A stretch of DNA of 12,598 bases, taken from positions 1-12,598 of the forward strand of contig JAHJCI010000118.1 in the NCBI GenBank assembly GCA_018813085.1, in the 5' to 3' direction. Shown here in pieces: positions 5,235 through 11,663 of this stretch. The notes below the pieces were generated by a model, which was not told the origin of the DNA, did not search any database, and saw nothing but the letters and a program-made list of their open reading frames with translations. The translations under genes were made by a program, and so were the position numbers. The DNA is from Candidatus Omnitrophota bacterium (GTDB lineage: Bacteria; Omnitrophota; Gorgyraeia; Gygaellales; JAHJCI01). Positions within the stretch are counted from its first letter, which is position 1. Every line of letters starts with the position of its first letter.

Positions 5235-7166
5235 TTAGGCCTGTTCCTTCTTTTTCTGTTCCTGGTATCTAGCGATAATCTCATTGGCTGTTTTGGCAGG
5301 AACCTGCTCATAATGCGAAAAACGCATTGTATAACTGCCCCGGCCGCCGGTAATCGAACGCAGGTCATTGGCATAAGTAAACATCTGCGTGAGGGGAACC
5401 TGGGCCTTTAACAACTGGTTTTCCCCCTTCATTTCCATGCCCATTACGCGTCCGTGGCGGGAATTAAGGTCTCCGGAAATTTGCCCTAGATATTCATCGG
5501 GGATAGCTACCTCAACATCCATTATCGGCTCAAGCAGGGCCGGGCCAGCCTCAAGTACTGCCTTTCTAAAAGCCATGCCCCCGGCAATCTGAAAAGCCAT
5601 ATCCGAAGAATCTACATCATGGTAAGAACCGTCGAAAAGCGTTACCTGAACATCAACGAACGGATAGCCAGCCAATACGCCTTCGGACATTGCCTGTTTT
5701 ATCCCCTTTTCTACCGAGGGGATAAAATTACGAGGAATAGCCCCGCCGACTATCTTATCTACAAACTCGAATTCCTTACCTCGTTCAAGCGGCTTTATTT
5801 CAATATGCACATCGCCATACTGGCCCCTGCCGCCTGACTGGCGTTTATACTTACCCTGAACCTTGGCACTCTTGGTAATCGTTTCCTTATACGCAACCTT
5901 AGGCGTGCCTAAATCTACCTGGACGTTAAACCTTTTCTTCAGGCGGTTAATCATAATATCCAAATGCAGGTCTCCTAATCCTGAGACTATCAGCTCATTT
6001 GTCTGCAGCCCGCGCGATACCTTAAAGGTGAAGTCCTCGGCTACGAGCTTGTTTAAGGCCTGTGAAATCTTCTCTTCGTCCTGGCGGGAATGAGGTTTTA
6101 CCGAAGCAGAAATCATCGGCTCCGGGAAAAGCATCGCGCTAAATTCCAGCGGATGCTTCTCTTCGCCAAGAGAATCCTGCGTGTGGGTTTGTTTTGATTT
6201 AGGTATAGCGATTATATCCCCGCATTCAGCCTGCTCCAGGTTCTTCTGTTCCTTACCCTGCAGAAGGTATATTTGGGTAAAACGCTCGCTGATTTTCTGG
6301 GTAAAATTATAGAAGCTGGAATTAGCTGCAAGCCTTCCAGAGAAAATACGCAGTAAACTCAACTGGCCTACATAAGGGTCGAAAATACTCTTGAAGGTAA
6401 AAGCAGAAAACGCTGCATCCGGGCTGAATTTAAGCTCTCCCGTGACTTCTAAAGGTGCCCGTTCAAGCGGAGATGCCAGGTATTGCTTTATGCTTTTAAG
6501 TAATTCATCGATACCTACACTGGAAAGGGCGGAGCCTAAAATTAAAGGGAAGACTTTTGCTTCGAGCACTGCCTTGCGTAACCCGGAAGCGACCTCTTCG
6601 AGGCTAAGCTTTCCTTCGGCAAGGTATTTTTCAAGAAGCTTATCATCGGATTCGGCAACTAGTTCCATTAACTCCTCTGGGGTTGAGGAATCCAAGGTAA
6701 TTATCCTGGAAGAAAGCGATGATTTAATATCGGAAATTATTGCCTCTTTATTAAGCCCTTCTTTATCAATCTTGTTAACAAAAATAATCCGCGGCAGCTT
6801 CAACTCTTCCAGCAGGGCCCATGACTTCTCGGTGCCTACCTCTACTCCGGAAGAGGCATCAATAATCAGCACCGCGTTATCGACTGCCCTTACCGAAGAG
6901 ATAACTTCGCCAAAAAAATCGATATACCCGGGAGTATCTATAATCTGGATTGATATATCTTCGTAATTACAATGTAGGAGGCTGGAATTGATTGAGCTTT
7001 TTCTCTCAATCTCATCCCAGCTGTAGTCGCTTAAGGTATTGCCCTCCATAACGCTTCCTTTACGGCTGCTTGTGCCGCAACTAAAAAGCAGGGACTCCGA
7101 AAGCGAAGTCTTGCCTGATTGAGTATGGCCTAGAAAAGCGATATTTCTTTTATTCTCAATAGCCAT
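5235..7166 (-). CDS. fusA2: elongation factor G-like protein (EF-G-2 type)
   Basis: A 643-aa translational GTPase with the five EF-G domains, about 50 residues shorter than standard EF-G. G1 is GHTQSGKT (13-20), the G3 motif is DTPGYIDF (77-84), G4 is NKID (131-134), and the G5-type segment is GSAL in PLILGSALSSVGIDELL. Domains III-V show VSGLGDLHLDI, SGGRGQYGDVHIEI, VGGAIPRNFIPSVEKG, DGSYHDVDSSDMAFQIA and VPLTQMFTYANDLRS. In standard EF-G the G3 motif is DTPGH, with the catalytic His; Tyr stands there instead, and the switch I Thr region reads RKSSI. The Tyr is, as I recall, shared with Thermus thermophilus EF-G-2, so this is the EF-G-2 subfamily rather than the housekeeping EF-G. Whether it translocates is unknown. 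It has its own promoter downstream of kamA and a weak AAAGG ribosome binding site. Confidence 0.92.
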   Translation of the reverse strand: MAIENKRNIAFLGHTQSGKTSLSESLLFSCGTSSRKGSVMEGNTLSDYSWDEIERKSSINSSLLHCNYEDISIQIIDTPGYIDFFGEVISSVRAVDNAVLIIDASSGVEVGTEKSWALLEELKLPRIIFVNKIDKEGLNKEAIISDIKSSLSSRIITLDSSTPEELMELVAESDDKLLEKYLAEGKLSLEEVASGLRKAVLEAKVFPLILGSALSSVGIDELLKSIKQYLASPLERAPLEVTGELKFSPDAAFSAFTFKSIFDPYVGQLSLLRIFSGRLAANSSFYNFTQKISERFTQIYLLQGKEQKNLEQAECGDIIAIPKSKQTHTQDSLGEEKHPLEFSAMLFPEPMISASVKPHSRQDEEKISQALNKLVAEDFTFKVSRGLQTNELIVSGLGDLHLDIMINRLKKRFNVQVDLGTPKVAYKETITKSAKVQGKYKRQSGGRGQYGDVHIEIKPLERGKEFEFVDKIVGGAIPRNFIPSVEKGIKQAMSEGVLAGYPFVDVQVTLFDGSYHDVDSSDMAFQIAGGMAFRKAVLEAGPALLEPIMDVEVAIPDEYLGQISGDLNSRHGRVMGMEMKGENQLLKAQVPLTQMFTYANDLRSITGGRGSYTMRFSHYEQVPAKTANEIIARYQEQKKKEQA

Positions 7167-7233
7167 TTTAGCCTTTGGTTATAATCGGGGTTTCTTAATG
7201 AAGCTAAGAACGAGAATGAAGCAAGTATAAAAT

Positions 7234-7262
7234 ATTATACGAACTATGGCTGGCTGCGTCAA
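7234..7262 (-). promoter_or_regulatory. sigma70 promoter for fusA2
   Basis: On the minus strand TTGACG (7262-7257) is separated by exactly 17 nt from a perfect TATAAT (7239-7234). The expected transcript start is near 7227, giving a leader of about 60 nt before the ATG at 7166. The -10 lies within a small inverted repeat (GTATAA, AATA, TTATAC on the plus strand), which might bind a regulator. Confidence 0.8.
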
Positions 7263-7287
7263 GGAAAAATCTATCTGGCTTGTATTA

Positions 7288-8484
7288 TTATTCCAGGTAG
7301 GTGTATATTTTGCCGCGGTAGTTTCGCAGGACGTATTTACCTTTTGCCTGGGAAAGAAGATAGTTCGGCCCAATGGGTATTTTGCCTCCTCCTCCAGGGC
7401 CGTCTATAACATAAGTAGGCACTCCGTAGCCTGAGGTATACCCGCGCAGTTTTTCAATAATATTTATTCCTGCGGCAACCGGTGTGCGAAAATGCTGCGT
7501 ACCCTTTACAGGGTCGCATTGATATATGTAGTACGGCCGTACGCGGATTTTCAATAACTCGTGCATAAGCTTCTTCATGATATACGGCCTGTCGTTTATC
7601 CCTTTTAAAAGAACGGTCTGGCTTCCTAAGGGAAAGCCGTTATCAACAAGCATTTCGCAGGCACTCCGGCAGCGCTTGGTAATCTCTTTAGGATGATTAA
7701 AATGTATACTTATCCAGATGGGGTTATATTTCTTAAGCGAAGATATCAGGCCTTCGGTTATGCGTTGAGGCAAAGATACAGGAAGGCGCGTGCCGATCCT
7801 TAAAAATTCTACATGTGAAATAGAACGTATCTTCTTAACTAATTCCTCCAGAGCGTTATCATTAAGCATAAAGGGGTCGCCTCCGGATATGAGAACATCC
7901 CGTATCTTGCGGTTGGATTTTATATATTCTACTGCGGCATCCCAGTTATTAATGTTATTTGTTTTCTTGTCCCCGACTAATCTTCTGCGCGTACAATGCC
8001 GGCAATACATCGCGCATTGTTCTGTTGCCAGCAAGAGCACGCGATCCGGATAACGATGAACAAGGTTGGGCGCCGGAGAATCACGGTCTTCCGCACAGGG
8101 ATCAACCATCTCATGCGGGCTAACTTGAGATTCATATGCGGTCGGTATAGACTGCCGCCTCATAGGGCAATTGGGGTCTTCTGGATCAATAAGGGTAAAC
8201 CAGTAAGGAGTTATTGCCATGCTCATTCTGCCGCGAGCCTTCTTAATGCCTTCTATTTCCTCGGGAACGAGCTTGATAATCTGGCTTAACTGTTCAAAAG
8301 TAGTTATCCGGTTTCTTACCTGCCATTGCCAATCCTCCCAGTCCAGAGGATTAACATCCTTAAACAGTTCTATCTGTTGATAGTCTGACTGCCCTTTTCT
8401 TTTTGTTGATGGCGGGCTTACCGTTAACAGGTTCTGAGGTTTATCCACAGTAAGAGCTTTTTTTTGAGCCTGGGCTTCAATCAT
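7288..8484 (-). CDS. kamA: lysine 2,3-aminomutase family radical SAM enzyme (KamA)
   Basis: KamA interconverts L-lysine and L-beta-lysine using a [4Fe-4S] cluster, S-adenosylmethionine and PLP. The 398-aa protein has the radical-SAM motif CAMYCRHC (Cys157, 161, 164), SGGDP (200-204), RIGTRLPVSLPQRI (229-242), RVRPYYIYQCD (314-324), HFRTP (331-335) and DGPGGGGK (361-368). Asp324 and Asp361 line up with the two Asp that hold the lysine side chain in the clostridial enzyme, with the same 37-residue separation, and Lys368 with its PLP lysine; glutamate 2,3-aminomutase has Lys and Asn there. This supports lysine as substrate. The clostridial C-terminal Cys tail is missing and the partner Cys in the NDC segment is Arg (NDR, 297-299), so the structural zinc site is lost. 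It is longer than EpmB (about 340). The start overlaps the upstream ATP-grasp gene by ATGA. Confidence 0.93.
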   Translation of the reverse strand: MIEAQAQKKALTVDKPQNLLTVSPPSTKRKGQSDYQQIELFKDVNPLDWEDWQWQVRNRITTFEQLSQIIKLVPEEIEGIKKARGRMSMAITPYWFTLIDPEDPNCPMRRQSIPTAYESQVSPHEMVDPCAEDRDSPAPNLVHRYPDRVLLLATEQCAMYCRHCTRRRLVGDKKTNNINNWDAAVEYIKSNRKIRDVLISGGDPFMLNDNALEELVKKIRSISHVEFLRIGTRLPVSLPQRITEGLISSLKKYNPIWISIHFNHPKEITKRCRSACEMLVDNGFPLGSQTVLLKGINDRPYIMKKLMHELLKIRVRPYYIYQCDPVKGTQHFRTPVAAGINIIEKLRGYTSGYGVPTYVIDGPGGGGKIPIGPNYLLSQAKGKYVLRNYRGKIYTYLE

Positions 8485-9470
8485 AAGTTATACCTCTTGA
8501 ATGCACTCTGCAATATCTTATCAAGCATCTGGGCATAGGTCATGCCCAGGGTTTTTGGTATTAACATAAATACGTCCTCCGCAGCCATACAGGGCAGGGG
8601 ATTGATTTCAAGGACAAACGGGTTTCCCTCCTCGTCAACCCGGAAGTCGACACGGCCAAAGTCCAGACAGTCCACTGCCTTATAAACACAGAGAGCCAAT
8701 TCCTTAAGCTTATCTTCCAAGGCCTTGCTGATTGGCGCAGGGAAAACATATTCTAATTCGGCAGAAGTGATATGGCCGAAAGTATAGAATTTTTCGCCCA
8801 GGTTCAACTCCCCTGCGATTTTGACTTGTACCGGAGAAAATACCTCTATAGGATCATTGCCCACGATTGCCACGGTAAATTCTCTCCCTTTGATAAACTC
8901 CTCTATCAATGCCGGCTGTTTGTAGGTATTTATTACGTAATCCGTACGCTTAATTAAGGCATCAAGGTCATTTATTCTAGCATTTGAATCAATCCCCTTG
9001 GAAGAACCTTCAAAACGCGGCTTAACCATAAGCGGAAACCTGAAATGGTCTGTATCAATCAGGCTCTCTGCCTGGTTTATCTGCATAAATCTGGGCGTCG
9101 GGATACCCTCGGCTAAGAATACTTTTTTGGCCATCAGCTTATCCAGGCTAAGAGCTAAGGTTAATCCGTCGGAACCTACAAAAGGAATACCCTTTGCCTC
9201 CAGGATAACCGGAATCTGGGATTCGCGGTTTCTGCCACTTAGGCCTTCGGAGATATTAAAAATAATGTCCACTCCTAGATTATCCAGGCCATCAAGCAGG
9301 CTGAAAACATTGCCGATCTTTTTTACCTGATGCCCCAATGATGAAATTGTATCGGCAATCAAATTAATCGTCTGAGGGTGGTCAAATTCAGCATTGGCAT
9401 CAGAGGGTTCGCTTGTTTTTGGCTGATAATCCGTTTTTAAATCAAAGGTTAAGCCGATAACTTTGCCCAT
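8481..9470 (-). CDS. D-alanine-D-alanine ligase-like ATP-grasp enzyme, probable amino-acid or peptide ligase
   Basis: The 329-aa protein has the Ddl-type architecture: N-terminal domain with NISEGLSGRNRESQIP (72-87) and GIPFVGSD (94-101), DKLMAKKVF (110-118), MVKPRFEGSSKGI (148-160), the ATP-grasp hinge LIEEFIKGREFTVAIVG (188-204), and the metal-binding DFGRVDFRVDEEGNPFVLEIN (split as DFGRVDFR 270-277 and FVLEIN 285-290). True Ddl enzymes end this region with EINTxPG; here it is EINPLPC, so Thr and Gly are replaced and D-Ala-D-Ala synthesis is doubtful. The 4-nt overlap with kamA suggests a joint pathway, perhaps ligation of beta-lysine to another amino acid; this is inference. The Shine-Dalgarno candidate AGGAG is 14 nt from the ATG, longer than usual, but an in-frame TAG at 9480-9482 excludes an upstream start and MGKVIGLTFD is the expected family N-terminus. 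Confidence 0.85.
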   Translation of the reverse strand: MGKVIGLTFDLKTDYQPKTSEPSDANAEFDHPQTINLIADTISSLGHQVKKIGNVFSLLDGLDNLGVDIIFNISEGLSGRNRESQIPVILEAKGIPFVGSDGLTLALSLDKLMAKKVFLAEGIPTPRFMQINQAESLIDTDHFRFPLMVKPRFEGSSKGIDSNARINDLDALIKRTDYVINTYKQPALIEEFIKGREFTVAIVGNDPIEVFSPVQVKIAGELNLGEKFYTFGHITSAELEYVFPAPISKALEDKLKELALCVYKAVDCLDFGRVDFRVDEEGNPFVLEINPLPCMAAEDVFMLIPKTLGMTYAQMLDKILQSAFKRYNL

Positions 9471-9503
9471 TTTTATTGACTAAACTCCTGCTATTTGCAT
9501 TTC

Positions 9504-9522
9504 TTTCCTTAAATTAAGGAAA
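9504..9522. promoter_or_regulatory. palindromic operator candidate with overlapping promoter for the ATP-grasp/kamA operon
   Basis: TTTCCTTAA (9504-9512) and TTAAGGAAA (9514-9522) are perfect 9-bp arms around one A. On the minus strand a promoter candidate TTGTCA (9548-9543), 17-nt spacer, TATTTT (9525-9520) has its -10 overlapping the palindrome, so a bound protein would block it. The palindrome is clear; the promoter is only moderately close to consensus and the regulator is unknown. Confidence 0.5.
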
Positions 9523-9560
9523 ATATTTATTTCTTTATCACCTGACAAGCTGCCGACAAG

Positions 9561-9594
9561 AAAAAAAGGGATAGCTATTCTATCCCTTTTTTTT
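9561..9594. terminator. bidirectional intrinsic terminator
   Basis: GGGATAG (9568-9574) pairs with CTATCCC (9580-9586) around CTATT, flanked by seven A on the left and eight T on the right, so a U-run follows the stem on either strand. On the minus strand it is the natural end of the hypE/UPF0280 transcript, and it separates that operon from the ATP-grasp/kamA operon. Confidence 0.88.
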
Positions 9595-9733
9595 GATTTT
9601 TCTTGGTTTCCTTCAATTTTAATTCCTTTTCCCCGGAGAGTATCGTTTTTTGAAATATTTTCTAAAACCTCGTCGATATCTCTGGGAATTCAGATCCTCC
9701 TTAAAAATTTTAAATGAATTCTTTTCTTAGTTA

Positions 9734-9761
9734 TTTTTATCATAAAATACGCTATTGTCAA
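9734..9761 (-). promoter_or_regulatory. sigma70 promoter candidate with extended -10, upstream of the terminator
   Basis: Minus strand: perfect TTGACA (9761-9756), 16 nt, TAAAAA (9739-9734) preceded by TGA as an extended -10. The transcript would start near 9727, pass the AAGGAGG at about 9700, and reach the terminator at about 9570, giving a short RNA of roughly 150-165 nt unless there is read-through. The -35 is strong, the -10 moderate (4 of 6). Confidence 0.5.
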
Positions 9762-9805
9762 GAAAAAAATCATAATTCTTCAAAAAAATATCTAAAAATC
9801 CTTAA

Positions 9806-10555
9806 TTATGCCTCATGGCTACTGAACTCAAACTCTCCCCAGCTGGCTAGTTTATCCCCTATAACTATCAGCACCCCTAAAATGCCTGAAACCTTTTTAG
9901 CAAAATCGATTGCTTTCTTAAAGTCGCTGCTTGAACTAGCTAAATTACAAACAGCTGTGGCTGCGGCATCGGCTAAAGCGGCACTCTCTGAAAAAACTAC
10001 TACGCTATCGGCAGCGCCGAAGCTCAAGGAGTGCCCGAAGGTAGCCGAAGAAGTACAGATTCCGCAAGGCGTATTCTGCGGCTTAATGCGCAGAATAAGC
10101 TTACCTGATAGCTTGGAATCTCCTGCGAAGATACAGATCCTGCGCTCTTTAGACTGCCGGGTGAGAAAAATATCCCCTCCGTTTTCTATAATCAGTTCCC
10201 GCTGCCCTTGTTTTAATAAATCTTGCGCTAATAATTGAGCGATGCTTCCTGCTACTGCCGCCATTGGCCCGACATTTACAAGTTCGGCTGCCTTAGCCAT
10301 GATTTGAACTACTTGCGGAGCATTCAACTCTACGGCAAGCGGTTTCAGGCTAAAGCCAAAACGTTTATCTCTTTCGATATAATGCTTAATATCATTGCGC
10401 AAAGAAGTGACTCTTTCCTTTAGGAAATTCAAATCAACGGGCTTCTGGCTGAGAATCAAAATATCGCTTTCCTCAACGGTAATATCAGTCCTGATAAATT
10501 CAGATCTATCTATCCATTGACGGTAAAAACGTTCCTGGTATTTATTTTTTATCAT
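9806..10555 (-). CDS. UPF0280 (COG2122) family protein, ApbE-like
   Basis: The 249-aa protein matches the UPF0280 family along its length: YQERFYR (6-12), VEESDILI (27-34), the basic DIKHYIERD region (55-63), VGPMAAVAGSIAQ (95-107), IENGGDIF (123-130), GICTSSATFGHSLSFGAADSV, seen as GICTSS (165-170) and GHSLSFGAADSV (174-185), and the Ala-rich ADAAATAVCN (195-204). The family resembles the flavin-transferase ApbE fold. A Methanosarcina member of COG2122 has been linked to sulfide assimilation into homocysteine; the biochemical role is not settled. No signal peptide is visible, so it is cytoplasmic. It lies 55 nt downstream of hypE with no obvious ribosome binding site and is the last gene before the terminator at 9561-9594. 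Confidence 0.9.
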   Translation of the reverse strand: MIKNKYQERFYRQWIDRSEFIRTDITVEESDILILSQKPVDLNFLKERVTSLRNDIKHYIERDKRFGFSLKPLAVELNAPQVVQIMAKAAELVNVGPMAAVAGSIAQLLAQDLLKQGQRELIIENGGDIFLTRQSKERRICIFAGDSKLSGKLILRIKPQNTPCGICTSSATFGHSLSFGAADSVVVFSESAALADAAATAVCNLASSSSDFKKAIDFAKKVSGILGVLIVIGDKLASWGEFEFSSHEA

Positions 10556-10610
10556 GGCTTAAATAATAGACGCTCTAGCGCAGGCAGAATAAGGCAAATT
10601 CGGCTTCAAG

Positions 10611-11624
10611 CTAACAAATACGGGGCAATGATTCCGAAATCAACATATCCAGGATACGGCTTGTGCCAACACCAGTATTTAAAACAACTGCTGCCTTGGG
10701 CTCTCTGGTTATGCTGCCTATAATCCCGGCATATCTACCCAATCGCTGCTGTCTTAACCTGTTTACGATATTTTCCGCCGCGGCAGGCTCAACTACCATA
10801 ATTGCCTTACCTTCGTTAGCAATATATAACGGGTCTATCCCCAATAATTCGCAAGCTGCCCTTACGCGACTGGATATGGGGACACTTGTCTCATCGATAA
10901 CAATACCCAGGCCTGAGGTTTGCGCAATTTCATTTAAAGTGGTAGCCAATCCTCCGCGCGTGGGATCACGCATAAATTTTATTGCTTTGCATTTATTTAA
11001 TAAGGGAAGCAACAAACCTTCCAGGCTCTGGCAATCGCTTTTAATATTCACGCCGAAATCAATGCCGTTACGCTGGCTTAAGATGCTCAAACCGTGCTCA
11101 GCTATCCTTCCTGTGATTATTACTTTATCTTTGACTCTGATATTTTTGATTTCTAAATTTCTGATTACCCTGCCTATCCCGGAGGTATTAATGAATAATT
11201 TATCGCAGGCCCCTTTCTCCACTACTTTGATGTCTCCGGTTACCACCTTAACGCCGGAATTCCTGCAGGATTGAGCAATCGAATCAACTACCTTCTCCAG
11301 TAAAGAATAATCCAGGCCTTCTTCAATAATTAAGGCCAAGGATAAATAGAGTGGCTGGCTTCCAGCAACTACCAGGTCATTTACGCTGCCGCAAACCGCA
11401 AGTTTGCCGATATCCCCTCCGCGGAAAAACAGAGGACTAACCACAAAAGAATCGGTAGTGAATGCTAATTCCTCTCCTTTAAAATCAAGCAGAGCGCTAT
11501 CGGATAATTTATTTAAAGATAAATTGTTGAATTTCGGCAGGATTGTATTTTTAATTAAGTCGTGCATTAATTGCCCGCCGCTTCCGTGAGCCAATAATAT
11601 TTTTTTTGATTTTTCTTCCTTCAT
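10611..11624 (-). CDS. hypE: hydrogenase expression/formation protein HypE
   Basis: HypE dehydrates the thiocarbamoyl group placed by HypF on its C-terminal Cys to thiocyanate, the source of the CN ligands of [NiFe]-hydrogenase. The 337-aa protein is full length: AHGSGG (12-17), TTDSFVVSPLFF (56-67), CGSVNDLVVAG (78-88), VTGDIKVV (128-135) in the ATP-binding N-terminal AIRS domain, then DPTRGGLATTLNEIA (220-234), ANEGK (269-273) in the C-terminal domain, and the essential terminal PRIC (334-337). It implies that the organism makes a [NiFe]-hydrogenase. The other hyp genes are not in the window. It follows the PAC2 gene by 39 nt and precedes the UPF0280 gene by 55 nt, so co-transcription is likely. 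Confidence 0.98.
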   Translation of the reverse strand: MKEEKSKKILLAHGSGGQLMHDLIKNTILPKFNNLSLNKLSDSALLDFKGEELAFTTDSFVVSPLFFRGGDIGKLAVCGSVNDLVVAGSQPLYLSLALIIEEGLDYSLLEKVVDSIAQSCRNSGVKVVTGDIKVVEKGACDKLFINTSGIGRVIRNLEIKNIRVKDKVIITGRIAEHGLSILSQRNGIDFGVNIKSDCQSLEGLLLPLLNKCKAIKFMRDPTRGGLATTLNEIAQTSGLGIVIDETSVPISSRVRAACELLGIDPLYIANEGKAIMVVEPAAAENIVNRLRQQRLGRYAGIIGSITREPKAAVVLNTGVGTSRILDMLISESLPRIC

Positions 11625-11663
11625 TCTCTCTACTCGACTCGCCAGTTTTCTTAACTATATTCT

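Larger units (their letters stand above)
9480..9689 (-). other. possible 69-codon small ORF or leader peptide with an ATT start position
   Basis: AAGGAGG at 9696-9702 (minus strand) is followed after 6 nt by ATT at 9689-9687, then 68 open sense codons to TAG at 9480-9482. The peptide begins IPRDIDEVLENISKND and ends EINIFLNLRKEMQIAGV; I do not recognise it. No ATG, GTG or TTG lies at a suitable distance. The frame is the same as that of the ATP-grasp gene, whose ATG is 9 nt past the stop. A strong intrinsic terminator lies inside the ORF, encoding part of KKRDRIAIPFF. It could be a leader whose translation opposes termination, a decayed gene, or chance. ATT starts are known, for example in infC of E. 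coli. Confidence 0.35.

Noticed and set aside
7288..8484. Annotation as EpmB or glutamate 2,3-aminomutase
   Set aside because: The protein is longer than EpmB and no epmA or efp is adjacent; Asp324 and Asp361 are the lysine-type residues rather than the Lys/Asn pair of the glutamate enzyme.
8481..9470. Annotation as a housekeeping D-Ala-D-Ala ligase (ddl)
   Set aside because: The EINTxPG motif is changed to EINPLPC and the partner gene is kamA; the fold is right but the substrate is uncertain, so no gene symbol was given.
9480..9689. Small ORF as an N-terminal extension of the ATP-grasp gene through a TAG read as sense
   Set aside because: The ATP-grasp protein is complete from its own ATG with the normal family N-terminus, and nothing else in the window suggests TAG recoding.
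11117..11170. T-rich stretch in hypE with an apparent TCTGAT-like period, possibly another repeat array
   Set aside because: The spacing is not a constant 7 bp, and the encoded segment (RNLEIKNIRVKDKVIITG) aligns with ordinary HypE without extra residues.
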